Source of the DNA: Cristatella mucedo
Lineage: Eukaryota; Bryozoa; Phylactolaemata; Cristatellidae
Reading direction: 5' to 3'
NCBI GenBank assembly: GCA_009760855.2
Contig: WPIO01000124.1
Span: 763,501-827,500, forward strand
Length of the DNA stretch: 64,000 nt
Shown piece after piece: positions 25,680 to 37,140 of this stretch. A model generated the notes under the pieces. That model worked only from the letters and a program-made list of their open reading frames with translations. It was not told where the DNA came from and ran no database searches. The position numbers and the translations under genes were made by a program. How positions within the stretch are numbered: position 1 is the first letter of the stretch; each line of letters begins with the position of its first letter.

Positions 25680-27620
25680 GCTCCTCGCAGCAACAGGTGA
25701 GAGCACTCATGCTCGCCATCCTGGGCGGGCTAATTTAAGCTTTCCGAGAATGAGCGTCGACAGGGGAAGGAGGAAACTCTCGCCGTTAGCGGGCCCCGCC
25801 GCGTCGTCGACCCTAGCGAGTAGGCGTCGACATCGAAATCCGGTCCTTTGCAAGTGCCGAACTTGCTCGTCATACCCCGAGACCTGGCCATTAGCGATGG
25901 AGCGATTGCGAATGCGATGGAGAGACGACGACGGTACGTCGTCCGAGCTCCTCGCGCGCGCCACTGCGGCCGCCTCGGCCGCCTCGCTCGTCTGCTTTCT
26001 TACCGACTGCGCTGCTGCCTGCGCACTTGGTGACTCACTGACCTCTCACGTCGCCGAGAGCCTAGCTCCTCGGTGCCTACTTCATCCGATCGATCCGTCG
26101 CTTATCATCCGATCGACCCACCCCAGATCGATCCACCCCTGATCGATCCACCTCTGATCGATCCGCCCCTGATCGATCCGCCCCACCCTTTTGATGGTCC
26201 GATTGATCCACCGCCCTGATCAATCCACCCCCTGATCGATTCGCCTCTTGATAGTCGAGCGACGCTGCTCGCGATCGGCGCCCGAAGGCTTCCCGGAGGC
26301 TGCGTGTCGCGCTCCGACGGAAGCCACGCTGCGAGCTCGCGCGCTCGCGCGCCGTCCTCACCCGTCCACGTCGCCGTACCCGGCCTGGTGGTTGGCGACA
26401 TGGCGGCCGCCGATCGCGGCGACGGCTACGAGACTGGAGACGAAGAGCAGCAGCAGAGGCCGGGCGGAGCGTGCGCTTGCCATCGTCGTCTGTCGAAGGA
26501 AAAGAGCTTCTGCTGCCGCTGCCTTATAGACAGACGCTCGCTCGCTTCCCTTAGCGCAGGCGCAGCCGCGAGTGGCTCATCGGATGCGCGGCTGCCCAGC
26601 CTACTGCGAGCTTGCCTGTCAATCACTAGATTCCCGCCGTTGCTGCAGTCGCCGCACGACCGTCCCCCGCCCCCGATGCGTTCGTGCGATGACCCGACGG
26701 CGACGGCGACGGGACGGGGGCGCGCTACCTGCACCTCGCCGCGTATCGAGGTGGATGCTCGCCTCCCAGGGGCGCGCGAAAGCTCGGGCACGCGGTCCGT
26801 TGACGCGCGCGCCGCAGACAGACGCGGCGAGACAAGACGTTTATAATAATTCACGTTGAAAGGGGGGGGGAAGCTGGGTCACAAAAGCAGGTGTTTTCAG
26901 CGTAGCCAGCGTTTCTCGCGTGTAGCGAAACGAAGCGGATGGCAGAGTGCGCGGCGGCCCAGCCGCACTGGGGCGAAAGAGAGGAGCGGCCGACTCGCTG
27001 TACTCGGACGCCGCCGCCAGTGCGGACGCCGCCGCCCCTTTCTGACGCCATTTTGCCTTCGCGCCAAGCGCTAAGCGTTTTCGCCGAGCAGATGCTCGGC
27101 CGCTGCGACGCCGTCTTCCAATTTGATACGCTCTTGGCAGCTGCCGGCCAAGCAAGGCGGTGCGTTGCAGACGTGTCCCTTGAAGTTGGCTGGATTAGCG
27201 CCATCGCGCTGGCCGCTCGAGCGATCCATCCCGCCGGCAGCTTCGATGCGACAGCCTGTTTCATCTCTAGCCAGCGGTCGCGGCCGCCTGGCCGAGGGGC
27301 CTCCATAAAGCGATCTCTTCGAATCGCGCGGCCGGAGCACTCGCTCGATCTTCCGCGGACCCTGCGTACTGCGTCGTTTCCGCCACGAGGCAACCGCGTC
27401 GCGCGATCGCCTTCTCGAAGTTGACTTCGCTCGCAGCCTAAGATTCCGCCGCATTCCGCGATTCCGTCGCTCCATTTTCTTAACGTAAAACTCTCTTTGG
27501 TTTTCGTGAACGACACGCGTCCGCGCGCGTTGCGATGGCTTTGCCACGGCGACTCCGGGGCGAGATGTCGACCGCAGCTTCGCAGCGGGCCACAACCAGC
27601 GACGAGCAACAAAACCTTTG
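25680..27620. other. long CpG-rich region without a defensible gene
   Basis: About 2 kb with dense CpG, GC runs and many overlapping open frames on both strands (up to 253 codons on the minus strand). None shows a domain. Arg/Ala/Ser-rich content in every frame is the expected result of GC bias. It includes the 15-bp GATCGAT repeat at 26090-26250. Confidence 0.45.
26090..26250. repeat. GATCGATCC-type tandem repeat, about 15 bp unit
   Basis: About nine imperfect copies of a unit like TGATCGATCCACCCC. On the minus strand it reads as a repeating Asp-Arg-Ser-Gly frame, but there is no sign that it is coding. Confidence 0.85.
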
Positions 27621-27883
27621 GCTACAAACTGGGCGAAAAATGCTCGGAGTGCTGACGGTAAGAGAGAAGTTTTCCGCCAAATAGTTTTTGCTTGAAACAG
27701 TACTGATGCGATCGACTGATGCGATGACGCCCTCGACGTCGGAGGCCGACTCTAAATCACCAAACCAAAGAGGCGTGCCCTTTTCTCGTCGGTGGTAAGT
27801 ACGGCTGAAACAACGAGGTGCATCTCAACCTCGCGTTACAGCCTAATGGCCTAACTTGCTAACAGGCACATACGAATTCCTGT

Positions 27884-28026
<143 letters not shown>

Positions 28027-28072
28027 TTGTTCGAGCAGCATTCTAAGAGAACGTAATCTCTATCCAAGCTCA
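28027..28072 (-). mobile_element. family-1 SINE/LINE tail fragment
   Basis: On the minus strand, GGATAGAGATTACGTTCTCTTAGAATGC, a worn copy of the shared 3' hairpin. The microsatellite next to it probably grew from its AT-rich tail. Confidence 0.6.
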
Positions 28073-28079
28073 ATATTTT

Positions 28080-30060
28080 TTCTCTCGTCGATGGGCACGC
28101 GACGGTGGCAGACTATAGCATAAGTAAAGCGGAGAACAAACGTACCAGAAAAGCGAACTGAAGACAAACTATGGTAATTGTTGAAATCATGAGAGCAAAA
28201 TAGAGAAATGTACTGACTGTCTTAAATGTCCGAATATCACGGGCACCTACCCTAGTGACTCGAGTCGCAATATATGGCCTTGAAGAGCTTGTTCAAGACA
28301 GGTTGCCGATGGTTTCAGAAGTGGTTGCGGAAGTCTCGATTTGGCGTCGTCTGCGACACTATTTTAGGCAGACGATATTTTCGAAAGTGGCAGGGGTCTG
28401 CATGGTGAGGCAACCGCAGCCGCGTTAGATTGGCGAGGCTTACTCTCAACACCAACGCCAGCTGCGTGCTGCTCTAAGATGAAGAGAAGCCACATTGAGG
28501 GCATGGTCACCTACACGCCCATTTGCAATGACAGTGGCCGAGCTGGTTTTGTTTGTCCTATTGATTGTCGGTTCTGTTGCCTAGTTCATTTCACCACACC
28601 GGAAGCAGAAGCAGAAGCAGAAGCAGGCAGCACCGGGATCCTTGAAAAGTGAAAGTCTGGAGGTCTGGAATCCGTCGCTTACATAAGCGAATCCACTCCT
28701 TCTGGACAGCTGGACGGAACCGCTCAGGTCGTGCGGCCACTGTAAGTACTACTCACCTGTAGAAGAGAATAAAAATAACACACTTGCCCAGCGCCCTTAG
28801 TATTAACACTCTTTCTCGGTATTTTGCATGTCATGTGCTGAGAGGGAAGTTTTGATCTCATCAGTAGACAGATGGATGCCAATGAATTATCCAACCAGGA
28901 TCGAAGTGCACTCTTCTGCAGAATGTATTTGAAATGCAGTGACACCCTGCAGAAACACAGATTACTTCCTAGATGTAGTCCTAATTAATCATAGAACGAC
29001 CGTAAGAAAGATCTCATTAGCGAGCATTTTTCTCAGCTCAGAGTGGCCCTAGTGGTTTGCCTGCCAACTACTCCACGGATACTACTAGATTAAAGTTCCA
29101 TGACTCATTCCCAGGCTGGTAGCAAATTTCCTAAATTTTCTAGAGAATTGAATACCACTGACTGCCGTTAGTATTTCGGGATAACGAAATTAGCGAATTT
29201 TGGATCTAAACTTGACGTAGCATTTAGAGGTACTGTGTCTTATCAACTTGTCGATCGTTCAAATATTGTAGCAGTCCATATTTTGTAAATACCGGGGCTC
29301 TGCGAGATAAAAAAAAGGTCTCCAGCCTCTCTTAGAAATGTATACCCGGGGAGAGGTCTTGTGCAAGTAGGACTTGATGGCATTGAAGTTTCGGTTCTCC
29401 CAACAACGGCCACATGCCATTACCGCCTTACCGTCAATGTCTTACAAATAGCCAGGGCAAGAAACCGTGGTCTTGGCCAGCGACTTACACTTTATACTGT
29501 CAAGATGTTCAGAAAAAATGTCAGCAAGCATTTGCCGATGGCAAGCTTTTAGGTAAATGACCTATTCACCTTTAAAAATGACACATTCGCCCGCTAGCTA
29601 GTCGTGGAGAGCGGGAAAAAAGGGGCTCGCCATTACTGATAAATGAGATTTTATTAACCAGCTCCCAGTCATATGATGCCGTAGAGCCTGCATACGGACG
29701 TACTAACCCATAGCTCGTCTGCCGAATTCTCACCGACCTGTAGTGGCGATGGTTTTATGCATGCATAACACCAGCGCTACGCTAATGACGGCCCCACTTA
29801 AGGTCTCGGTATATTTTTGAGCTAGCTGCCTTTCTCAGTGCCCGTTTACAGCAGCTCTTTGGCTCGCCTGCCGGTAAACCAAAGTAAACTGATATGCTAG
29901 GGAACTGAAGCACGCACTCTGCAAGCTGGCAGACAGCTCAGACATTAGCTTGCGACCTTGCCGAGCGATAGCCTGCGATCTGACACGACAATAACGTAGT
30001 CTGAAGATTTATCGGTGGCCGTCCAATAGCCGAAACTGCAGCCACCGGAAACCTTGCATG
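28080..30060. other. no gene recognised
   Basis: Moderate GC with a GAAGCA hexanucleotide run near 28600 and short frames only. An open frame at 29361-29552 (VGLDGIEVSVLPTTATCHYRL) has protein-like content after a possible acceptor (TTGTGCAAG), but it is too short to call. Confidence 0.4.
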
Positions 30061-30067
30061 TGAGCAT

Positions 30068-30084
30068 ATGCTAGCAGTTGCAGG

Positions 30085-30147
<63 letters not shown>

Positions 30148-30523
30148 AGAAGCCAAGAAGCGAGAACAACTGGCCACTCAGCTTGCAGCTCTGCAGGCGC
30201 AGCCGCGAGCGACATCTCAGAGATCCATCCACAGACAGCAGCGAAGGCTTCGGGCTGTCGTACAAGGACAGCACCGGCGTGCGTGCAGCAAGAACGTGCT
30301 TAAATTTGCTTCGAACGCTTGTTCAATGACCTTTTCTCAAGCTCAGGGAACTGCTTTTTTTTTTGCAACAGCTGGCGCAGGACCATCGTGGCCTCCTGGG
30401 CGAAACTTGGCCAGACCTTCCTTTCCTGTGACGCTTCTCAGTTTTCTCGCTAGCGTGGCTGCACTGTTGGCATCTAAAACTCCTGCAGGAACAGCCAACA
30501 GTGCATGCAGTAGGCTGCGGTAA
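30068..30523 (+). CDS. possible poly-Ala exon over the CGG repeat
   Basis: In one plus frame, a poly-Ala run of about 21 residues leads into REAKKREQLATQLAALQAQ, which would form a charged helix, then a Gln/Arg-rich stretch. The other plus frame gives poly-Arg then a Ser/Asp-rich sequence that also looks plausible, so the reading frame cannot be settled. A possible acceptor is GTTGCAG at 30077-30083. I recognise no family. It could be a coding CGG repeat or a non-coding one. Confidence 0.22.
30084..30144. repeat. (CGG)n trinucleotide repeat, about 20 units
   Basis: An uninterrupted GGC/CGG run. On the plus strand one frame reads it as poly-alanine and another as poly-arginine; the minus strand gives poly-proline or poly-alanine. 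It is G-rich enough for quadruplex formation. Confidence 0.97.
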
Positions 30524-30849
30524 TACAGCTGTTTAGTTTGAAAGCGTCATATCAGGTGACTTCGCTTTGTGATGCCCGAGGATTGTGGCCTTCTTCAAAG
30601 ATCCTGGATATATACACTGTAAATGTATTTAGCTTCTTAGATCCACATACTTAGCCTATATTTGGCTTCTCAGCTTCAGGCTCGATGAACAAAACAGTAG
30701 TGCCTAACCCAGTATGTGGCATCAAGTTTAAGGCCACGAAGAATCTCTCACTAAACTTAGCACTAATAGCTACTCTCATAGCTAGATACTTCCAGAGCAT
30801 ATCGATTGTGGCATCTAATATCCTACAGTCACTGGCTGAGAAAGTGCAG

Positions 30850-31300
30850 CTGAAAATGGTGGTTAGCTAAATAATTCAGATCACGACTGTTAATCATTAT
30901 TCGCGGTTCCAGAATTGTAGCGGCTGGGAACCGATTATGTGATAATCTCTGGCCGCCGCCGCATAAAAGCCGGCGCCATGAGATAGGCAGTCAGTTGGGA
31001 TTTCAGAATCGGCATTGGCGTTTGAGCTGATTTTTGCTCTAGGCCACGGAGCCGTTGGTGTACGTTATGGTTGCTCTTGAACGCATGCAACAATCCACAG
31101 CTGTCAAATAGGCTTGCCTACGTTGCATTTGGTACAACATTTGGTACAGCTGCATTTGGTACAGCACCTACAAGTTGATAGCCTTGCTACGAGATTCAGG
31201 CGTCCCCAGTATTCGTCGCATGTCGACTGAGAGTAATAACATTCCGAGCACTGTGTTTGTGGCCTAGTTCCGACCGGCAATGGAAGCCGCCCACCACGTT
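30850..31300. repeat. direct repeat copy 1 (LTR-like, about 450 bp)
   Basis: Matches 32400-32910 in order over its whole length: GCTGGGAACCGATTATGTGA, then GCCGCATAAAAGCCGG (a TATA-like element), GGCCACGGAGCCG, and near the end TGTGTTTGTGGCCTAGTTC. Both copies begin TG. Divergence is high. It could be a 5' LTR of an old element, or one of two copies of an unknown transposon. Confidence 0.6.
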
Positions 31301-31591
31301 AGCATCAAAGCAGCAAAACCGCGTCTTTTTCGCACACCGTCCTGTGGTGATTTCATTCAACCTCTGCCCTTACCGTCACTCTCGCAACGTGAGTTATTTA
31401 GCTTATGGCGGGCGTCGCGCGGAATTTCCTTGGCCAATTTTGGGTCCCACAGTAATGGCACATCGCTGGGAGCCGATGGGTCTGCGACGATCTTTAAAGC
31501 TGTTTTTACACCTGTGAATGTTCGGACTAGGGACAACCTAGATCTTGAGGTCGTGCCACCAGCTTTCACTGCTAAGGGGCAGGACTTATGA
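31280..31591 (+). CDS. unassigned frame between the two direct repeats
   Basis: 103 codons from ATG (MEAAHHVSIKAAKPRLF...LDLEVVPPAF). It starts in the last part of direct repeat copy 1 and lies between the pair. No reverse transcriptase, integrase or transposase motif is visible, so it is not evidence for a retrotransposon. Confidence 0.15.
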   Translation: MEAAHHVSIKAAKPRLFRTPSCGDFIQPLPLPSLSQRELFSLWRASRGISLANFGSHSNGTSLGADGSATIFKAVFTPVNVRTRDNLDLEVVPPAFTAKGQDL

Positions 31592-31971
31592 CTGACGGGA
31601 AGGATTGAAATCTCATGGGCCGGGTTCACAGAACTAGTCGGGTGGTCTGATTCTAGGTGGTTGGTAGATCGGAGCCTTGGGAGGCAGCCGACCAATCAGG
31701 AACAAACCTAAAAAAAAAGCCACACGGATGCCGCCTTAATAGACGCGTTGGTCTGCAGTCTGTCGAACTGCTAGAGTTAGGAAAACAGGAATGTATTGAT
31801 AAAGATAGCTGTCTATAGAAGGATGGTGGCTAGATTTTTGATGACTTGTATATAAGCACATATAGGCAGCAGCAGGTACTTGTCGGTAGATTGCCAATAG
31901 GTTCAATTTATGTTTGCCGCCAAACAAGGTACTTTACGACCTTAACACTTTCTAGATCTCTCTCTTTGCTA

Positions 31972-31973
<2 letters not shown>

Positions 31974-32041
<68 letters not shown>
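31974..32041. repeat. (GA)n microsatellite
   Basis: About 34 uninterrupted GA units. The flanks show no relation to the direct repeats on either side. Confidence 0.97.
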
Positions 32042-32044
<3 letters not shown>

Positions 32045-32399
32045 ATATTGCTGCCTCAGCCGACAATGAGGCCAGTCTTAACTACGAACTGTCCCAAGTA
32101 TAGACAAGGCTGGTTCAATGCCAGTTTGCACTCGAAACAGTGGACAAGGTCTTTCGAGTCTTGAGTCCTAACGTTCGTCTCTGTAAGCACAGATTTAGGT
32201 GTATGTGTGCGTCTCATTAACCATCAGCTTTCATCACATGCAACAAAGAGACGAAATAAAGCATTTGGCAGAAATAGGAGCAAACATGACAAAGGAAAGT
32301 AGCATAGAAGCAACGTCAAAGAATGGAGGGAGACGAATTGCAGAGATTGACTTACAAAAATACATTATTGTCAGCTTAGAACTTTAAGAGTTAGTTAAC

Positions 32400-32910
32400 T
32401 AGCCTGTGAAACGGCGGCAAGCTAAATCAGCCAGATAGCGAATGGTTTTCTTTATCGGCGGTATATCTGAACTATACAGCTGGGAACTGATTATCTGGTA
32501 ATTTAGGGCCGAGGCCGCATACAAATCCGACGATATACAAAAGGCAGTCAATTGTGCTTCCGCAGTTGGCATTGGCATTTGAACTCGAGGCCACGGAGCC
32601 GTCAGTGTACTTAATGGCCGCTGTCGAACGCCTACAACACTCCATTGTCGTCAAATGGACTGGTCTACGCTACGAATGCGTACTTGTGTTAATTATGAGC
32701 GCTCTTCTTCGTCGCTGCCTCCGTGTTCCTGCTCCTATCGGCTTACCTACCTGCGCGAATGACTTTGCACCCACAAGTCGCTGGCTGTGATGCATGGCTC
32801 AGGGTTCACCTGTATTCAGCGCACGTCGGTCGAGACTAGAGCCGTTACGAGACCTGTGTTTTGCGGTCTAGTTCTATCCAAGCGGGTAAGCCGCTCACCA
32901 ATTTTGTATC
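32400..32910. repeat. direct repeat copy 2 (LTR-like)
   Basis: The partner of 30850-31300 in the same orientation. The distance between starts is about 1.55 kb. A TATA-like GCATACAAAT replaces GCATAAAAGC of copy 1. Its end runs into a family-2 SINE at 32935. Confidence 0.6.
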
Positions 32911-32934
32911 AACTAAAAATTTTAGCTGAATTAA

Positions 32935-33085
32935 CAGCCCCATTTTTTAAAGCGACAGAAAAGTCTCATCGGCTGTAACCAACGCTGGCAGTTGGCAATA
33001 GAGGATCGCCCACTGCGGGATTCGAACCCACGACTTCGGTCGTGTAGAGCGAGCACCTTACTTCCTGGCCTATCAGGGCCCATTA
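32935..33085 (-). mobile_element. tRNA-derived SINE, family 2
   Basis: On the minus strand: a head with CTGATAGGCCAGGAAGTAAG, a B-box GGGTTCGAATCCCGC, then GGTTACAGCCGATGAG and a tail with GGGGCTGTTAATTCAGC. The same tail occurs at 16490, 37120 and 40285. Confidence 0.8.
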
Positions 33086-33423
33086 ACCAGGACCTGCATT
33101 GCAAAGGCTTCTTCCGTCAAAAGATTTTAAATGAAACGAATTGATGGGTTAGTTATACGTGTAAAGTCCTGCGATGATCCGACTTTCGCGAGTTTCTGGT
33201 TCTGCTGGTACAGTATAATTCCTCCCTTAATCCGACCCGCAGACTGTAGCCTCTCTAAGTGAACGTTACGCGCTCGAGCTGGATATTGGATTTACCATGG
33301 CGACGTAAGCATTCGTATTTGTGAGGAGAATGTCACGTTAGCGTTTTAAATACAGTAATGCCAACGCCCAGACCGCAAGCACCTGTGAAATATTCAGGTG
33401 GCGTATGGAAATGATGTTTGTTC

Positions 33424-33627
33424 TGGGATGCAGTGTTTCGAGGCTTGCAGTCTAAGAGAACTGAAAGTGCCGTGGAAATTCAAGTGCCAGCGAAGTTTAC
33501 GAAGAAGCAAAATAAGAAACTTGAGCAGCTGACGGATCCACAGCAAAAAGAGACATCCGTTGGCGACTATGGCCCGCAGGCAAGAGGACTCCTTTCAGCA
33601 GCGAGCGCTTCGTCTTCGTACACGTAA
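33424..33627 (+). CDS. possible terminal exon, Lys/Gln/Glu-rich
   Basis: An open frame after a possible acceptor (TTGTTCTGGGATGCAG at 33433) running to a stop at 33625-33627. It encodes RTESAVEIQVPAKFTKKQNK and LEQLTDPQQKETSVGDYGPQ. The composition is clearly protein-like. No upstream exon is identified and no family is recognised; it may be a fragment of an unlisted gene. Confidence 0.3.
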   Translation, partial: WDAVFRGLQSKRTESAVEIQVPAKFTKKQNKKLEQLTDPQQKETSVGDYGPQARGLLSAASASSSYT

Positions 33628-33636
33628 CTCATATGT

Positions 33637-33778
33637 GTAACTCATTCGTATGGCGCCCCAAGATAACTTAACCTCTACTCAGGCGCTTCACGTTATGCCT
33701 CGGTGCTCGAGCCCACGACCTCAGCCAGACCTTGGTCGGGGCGAGCACCTTGACCGCTTGACCAAACCAGCTCGGCGT
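33637..33778 (-). mobile_element. tRNA-derived SINE, family 1
   Basis: On the minus strand: GAGCTGGTTTGGTCAAGCGG, B-box GGGCTCGAGCACCG (worn), and tail GAAGCGCCTGAGTAGAGG...TGGGGCGCCATACGAATG. The tail hairpin is well kept. Confidence 0.88.
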
Positions 33779-33789
33779 AGCGTGCAATG

Positions 33790-34960
33790 TGAATTATAAA
33801 AATTTGTGAAATATGCGTGAAACGACGGCTAAACCACCGCGTAGCTCTTGTGGCCGTATATGGGAAGCTGGGGGGGGGGAATTCTGCCAAGCCGGTTGAA
33901 ATATCAGTGCGCCCTGGCGTAAGTAATCGACGCTCACGAGAAAGAAGGGCCGGCGAAGAAAGCCTCCGTCTAATAGCAAACAGCGATGTGCAAATACTTC
34001 GATGACAGCAGACCGCAGCTCTTTATTTTCGCCAAGCTCGCATGCTATTTTGATCGAAATTGGAGACGGCGATTGCTTGATGAGCGATTGAATCGAGCGA
34101 TCGGTGTGCGCTAGATCAAGTGCGAGTAGAAAGGAAATGCTGGCGCTTAATCGAGTCGCTCACTGATGAGTTCCGTCGAGTGGTCAATAGAGATCCAATT
34201 TCCTCCCTCAGCCGCTGCCACGTGTGGCCGATCGCGGGTAAATATACAAATACCCCTAAGCAGGAGGAATGCCGATCATTATTTCTTTCTCTTTCAGGCT
34301 GGTCGCTGTTTTCGTCCATTTTTCTTTCGGTGATCGCAGCACAGGAAAACGCCTGGGAAGCAGGTGGAAAGTCTAAGCAGGAAGCCAGGAAACTAGACCC
34401 ACGTGGAAACGTACCGGCATCCAAGGCGAATCGAAGATGAAAAACTAATCAAGGCAGGGCCAGGAATAGCTTGAGATGGTAGCCTGTTTATGGTGAGTAC
34501 AGCATTCTGCAGCAGCGCCGGACGAAGGTCCGACCTGCCGCTGGCAGCCAACTGGTGTTTGCATCTTGGATGTCGAAGTATATTGCAACATCAGTAATGG
34601 AATGTAAACCTGAGGTCAGACGAAGGGGAACCAACGAAGTGTACTCCAAAGTGAGCTCCGGGTTGTCCAATGTATGGTCGGCAGTTCAGCATTTCAGACC
34701 TTGCCCATCTATCTTCAGTGTGCGTGTGCATGTGCTCGCCGAGCGTGTGCTGCCACACGCTCGGCGAGCATGCGTCCGCGTCTTATGCTAGGGCACTGCT
34801 GTGAGGAGCTCTTAGTTGCATTGGTTTAGTAAAGATGGCAGTGTCCACCCGTGCTTTTTGGTGCCTTTCGTTCTTAAAAGAGTTGATGACATTTTTTAAA
34901 AGAAAGCCAACTTCTTGTTAGTTCAGCTATCGCTTACAAAATGCAGCTGATACGATGGGT
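33790..34960. other. no gene recognised; contains a foldback
   Basis: Contains a G run (about 33869-33877) and a perfect foldback at 34733-34770. The open frames at 34116-34440 on both strands mirror each other and carry no domain. Confidence 0.4.
34733..34770. repeat. inverted repeat, 17-bp perfect arms, 4-bp loop
   Basis: TGCTCGCCGAGCGTGTG pairs exactly with 34754-34770 across a CTGC loop. Confidence 0.95.
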
Positions 34961-34964
34961 TAAT

Positions 34965-35040
34965 AATAATAATAATAATACACTGTAAATGGCGCCCTTA
35001 GAGAAATCAATCTGTTTCTAGGCACTTTTGCCCTTGCTTG
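34965..35040 (-). mobile_element. family-1 LINE 3' tail fragment
   Basis: The minus strand shows GTGCCTAGAAACAGATTGATTTCTC...GGCGCCATTTACAGTG followed by ATT units, the LINE hairpin tail with its terminal repeat. Confidence 0.7.
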
Positions 35041-36440
35041 TAGCGGCTCTGCTACTACTACTGCTACCAACTACTGCTACGCGCTGCCAAACTCTCAATT
35101 CCGTATACAGGGAATAGAAGGCCCACGAAGCTTCTGGATAGCTTCATGCTTAGCTGCAGCCCCATCGTGCGCTTACGTCGACGGAAAAGTAGTTCTCTTT
35201 TAATATTGTGTTTTTGGCTCCATGGCTTGCTTTGCGACATCAAAACCGTGCGTTAGCTTCCACGATTATTACGCAAGGCTAGTATCGTAAAGGAAGTTCC
35301 GACTTGACAGACTGCGACTTGAAGGCTTCTTTTACAGCCTTCAATCGCTGCTGCTCCAATCTCACTTTCTTTATCGATTTACAGTTGGAACCACGTGGCC
35401 ACTGATCTCAAGCCAACAGCGGCTTTGGCCCCGAGTGCGCTCTATGCCATTCTCTAGCGATACGAAGATCAATCTCGGTGACCATCCGGAGTTCGATAGG
35501 GAGATATTGAATTATATGCTTGGTAACCCACTAGCTAAGTAACCCACTAGTTAAGCGAAGGCCGCCCACCACTTGTCTCAACCGACATTGACGTCGTCTT
35601 AAATGACACTGTACATTTCTCGCGGAAGCAAGGTGAAAGCTGCAGTCGGTAAAATCGCGGTACGTACAGCATACATGAACATCGAGTAAGAGGTGCTAAC
35701 TAAGAGGGATCTAAAACTTAACCATCACTAAACGCTCGTCATTTTTTGATGGGCATTAATTGGAACTTGGCCTCAGATCAGTAAAGTATAGCCCTTCCCG
35801 TCACTACAGCTCTAGCTGACCCCACTCGCCCTAAAGTTCAAAATCATAGTAGTTGTTATTGCGGAGCCGTACGCAACCTGAAAAATTAAAAAAGATGTAC
35901 AATTCTGATGCATGCGTCAATTTTCCTATCGGATCCTGTAAAAGCGAAAGCCTGCATGTATATGCTTCCCTTCTGCGAGTAAAAATAGACTAAAGAGCTC
36001 CAAAGAAATCGTATTAGATGGTCTAGACTTCAACTGGAGAAGCGCTTGATGCGGAGGACTGCGGAGGAGTTCAAACGGCAATTAATTTTACAGAGTTTAC
36101 GGGGTTAGCTCAAACTTGGACTAAGGATATGATCTTCAAAAGGCTAAAGGCATGTTGTTTAGTCGGACCTGCTGCTGGTGTGGTGGATGAGGTGTCGGTA
36201 GATACCAGGGGAGCTAACTTTCTTCTTCTGATAGAAGTGGCTGGGTAGGATGCCAGAAGAGATAAGCTTTTTCAGAAGAATCCGCGTTGCTTAAACGCCA
36301 GCTGCGAGCTAATGGGCGTACGCCGCAATGACACCGGCGTGTAGTTAAGGGTAACTTCCGAAAACAGTAACCGAATATCACGAGACCAGGGGGCTACTAG
36401 TTCGAAGCCCATTCTTCTAAAAGGGTATCGAGTGCTAGCT
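35040..36440. other. no gene recognised
   Basis: Mostly AT-moderate sequence with no frames over 60 codons, no tandem repeat and no tail signature. Confidence 0.5.
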
Positions 36441-36447
36441 TATTACA

Positions 36448-36607
36448 TGAAGCTGGTTTAGTCCATTGGTCAAGATGCTAGCCTCGATCAGGGTCTGGCA
36501 GAGGTCGTGGGCTCGAGCCCCGTGGCAAATGTAAAGCACTTTAATAGAGGTTACGTTCTCTTAGGGCGTTATGCAAATGAATTATATAATTTTATTATAA
36601 TAAATTT
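36448..36607 (+). mobile_element. tRNA-derived SINE, family 1
   Basis: Head AGCTGGTTTAGTCCATTGGT, B-box GGGCTCGAGCCCCG, tail TAATAGAGGTTACGTTCTCTTAGGGCGTTATGC followed by an AT-rich end. Confidence 0.85.
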
Positions 36608-36989
36608 AAGGGAACTTTTTATGCTTACTCACAGACGCACATACAAACAAGTTCGTGTATGTGATTATATGCGGAAGATTAATAATAATAATAATAAGGA
36701 TCGAGCTAAAGGAGAGAGGAGCGCTGACGAAGCTTTACACCTTCCTCTTGGACGTAAGCAAATTGCGTCGAGCCCCAAATGTCGGCCTCCAAACCAGCCA
36801 AACTAAGGGGCGGCAACACAGCTGGTGACGCTATTGCGGGGGATCTCTGGCTAGAAGCTGCCGCGCACAGCTTCACATCTAGAAGTAGTTGGAAGATTAA
36901 CGAAGATTATTAAATAACGAAGATTATTAAAATAAATTAAAATTAAAGATTAATTGGTTTAGCGAAGCAAAGCGGGCTAAACATGTTGC

Positions 36990-37140
36990 AAGGTTTCGAA
37001 AGTTTCCGACATAACCCCCTTAACGTCGAGGGTTTGAATCCAGCAGTGAATGATTCTTTAATGTCAACTGCAAGTGGCGGTGATAGCCGTTAAGGCTCTT
37101 CCGCCGGTATAAAAATGAGTCTGTTAAATCAGAAAATATT
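36990..37140 (+). mobile_element. tRNA-derived SINE, family 2, partial
   Basis: B-box-like GGGTTTGAATCC, body GCAAGTGGCGGTGATAGCCG and tail GAGTCTGTTAAATCAG. The head is damaged. Confidence 0.7.

Noticed and set aside
26851-27612. 253-codon minus-strand frame in CpG-rich DNA
   Set aside because: Equally long frames overlap it on both strands, and Arg/Ser/Ala bias and lack of motifs fit GC-driven chance openness.
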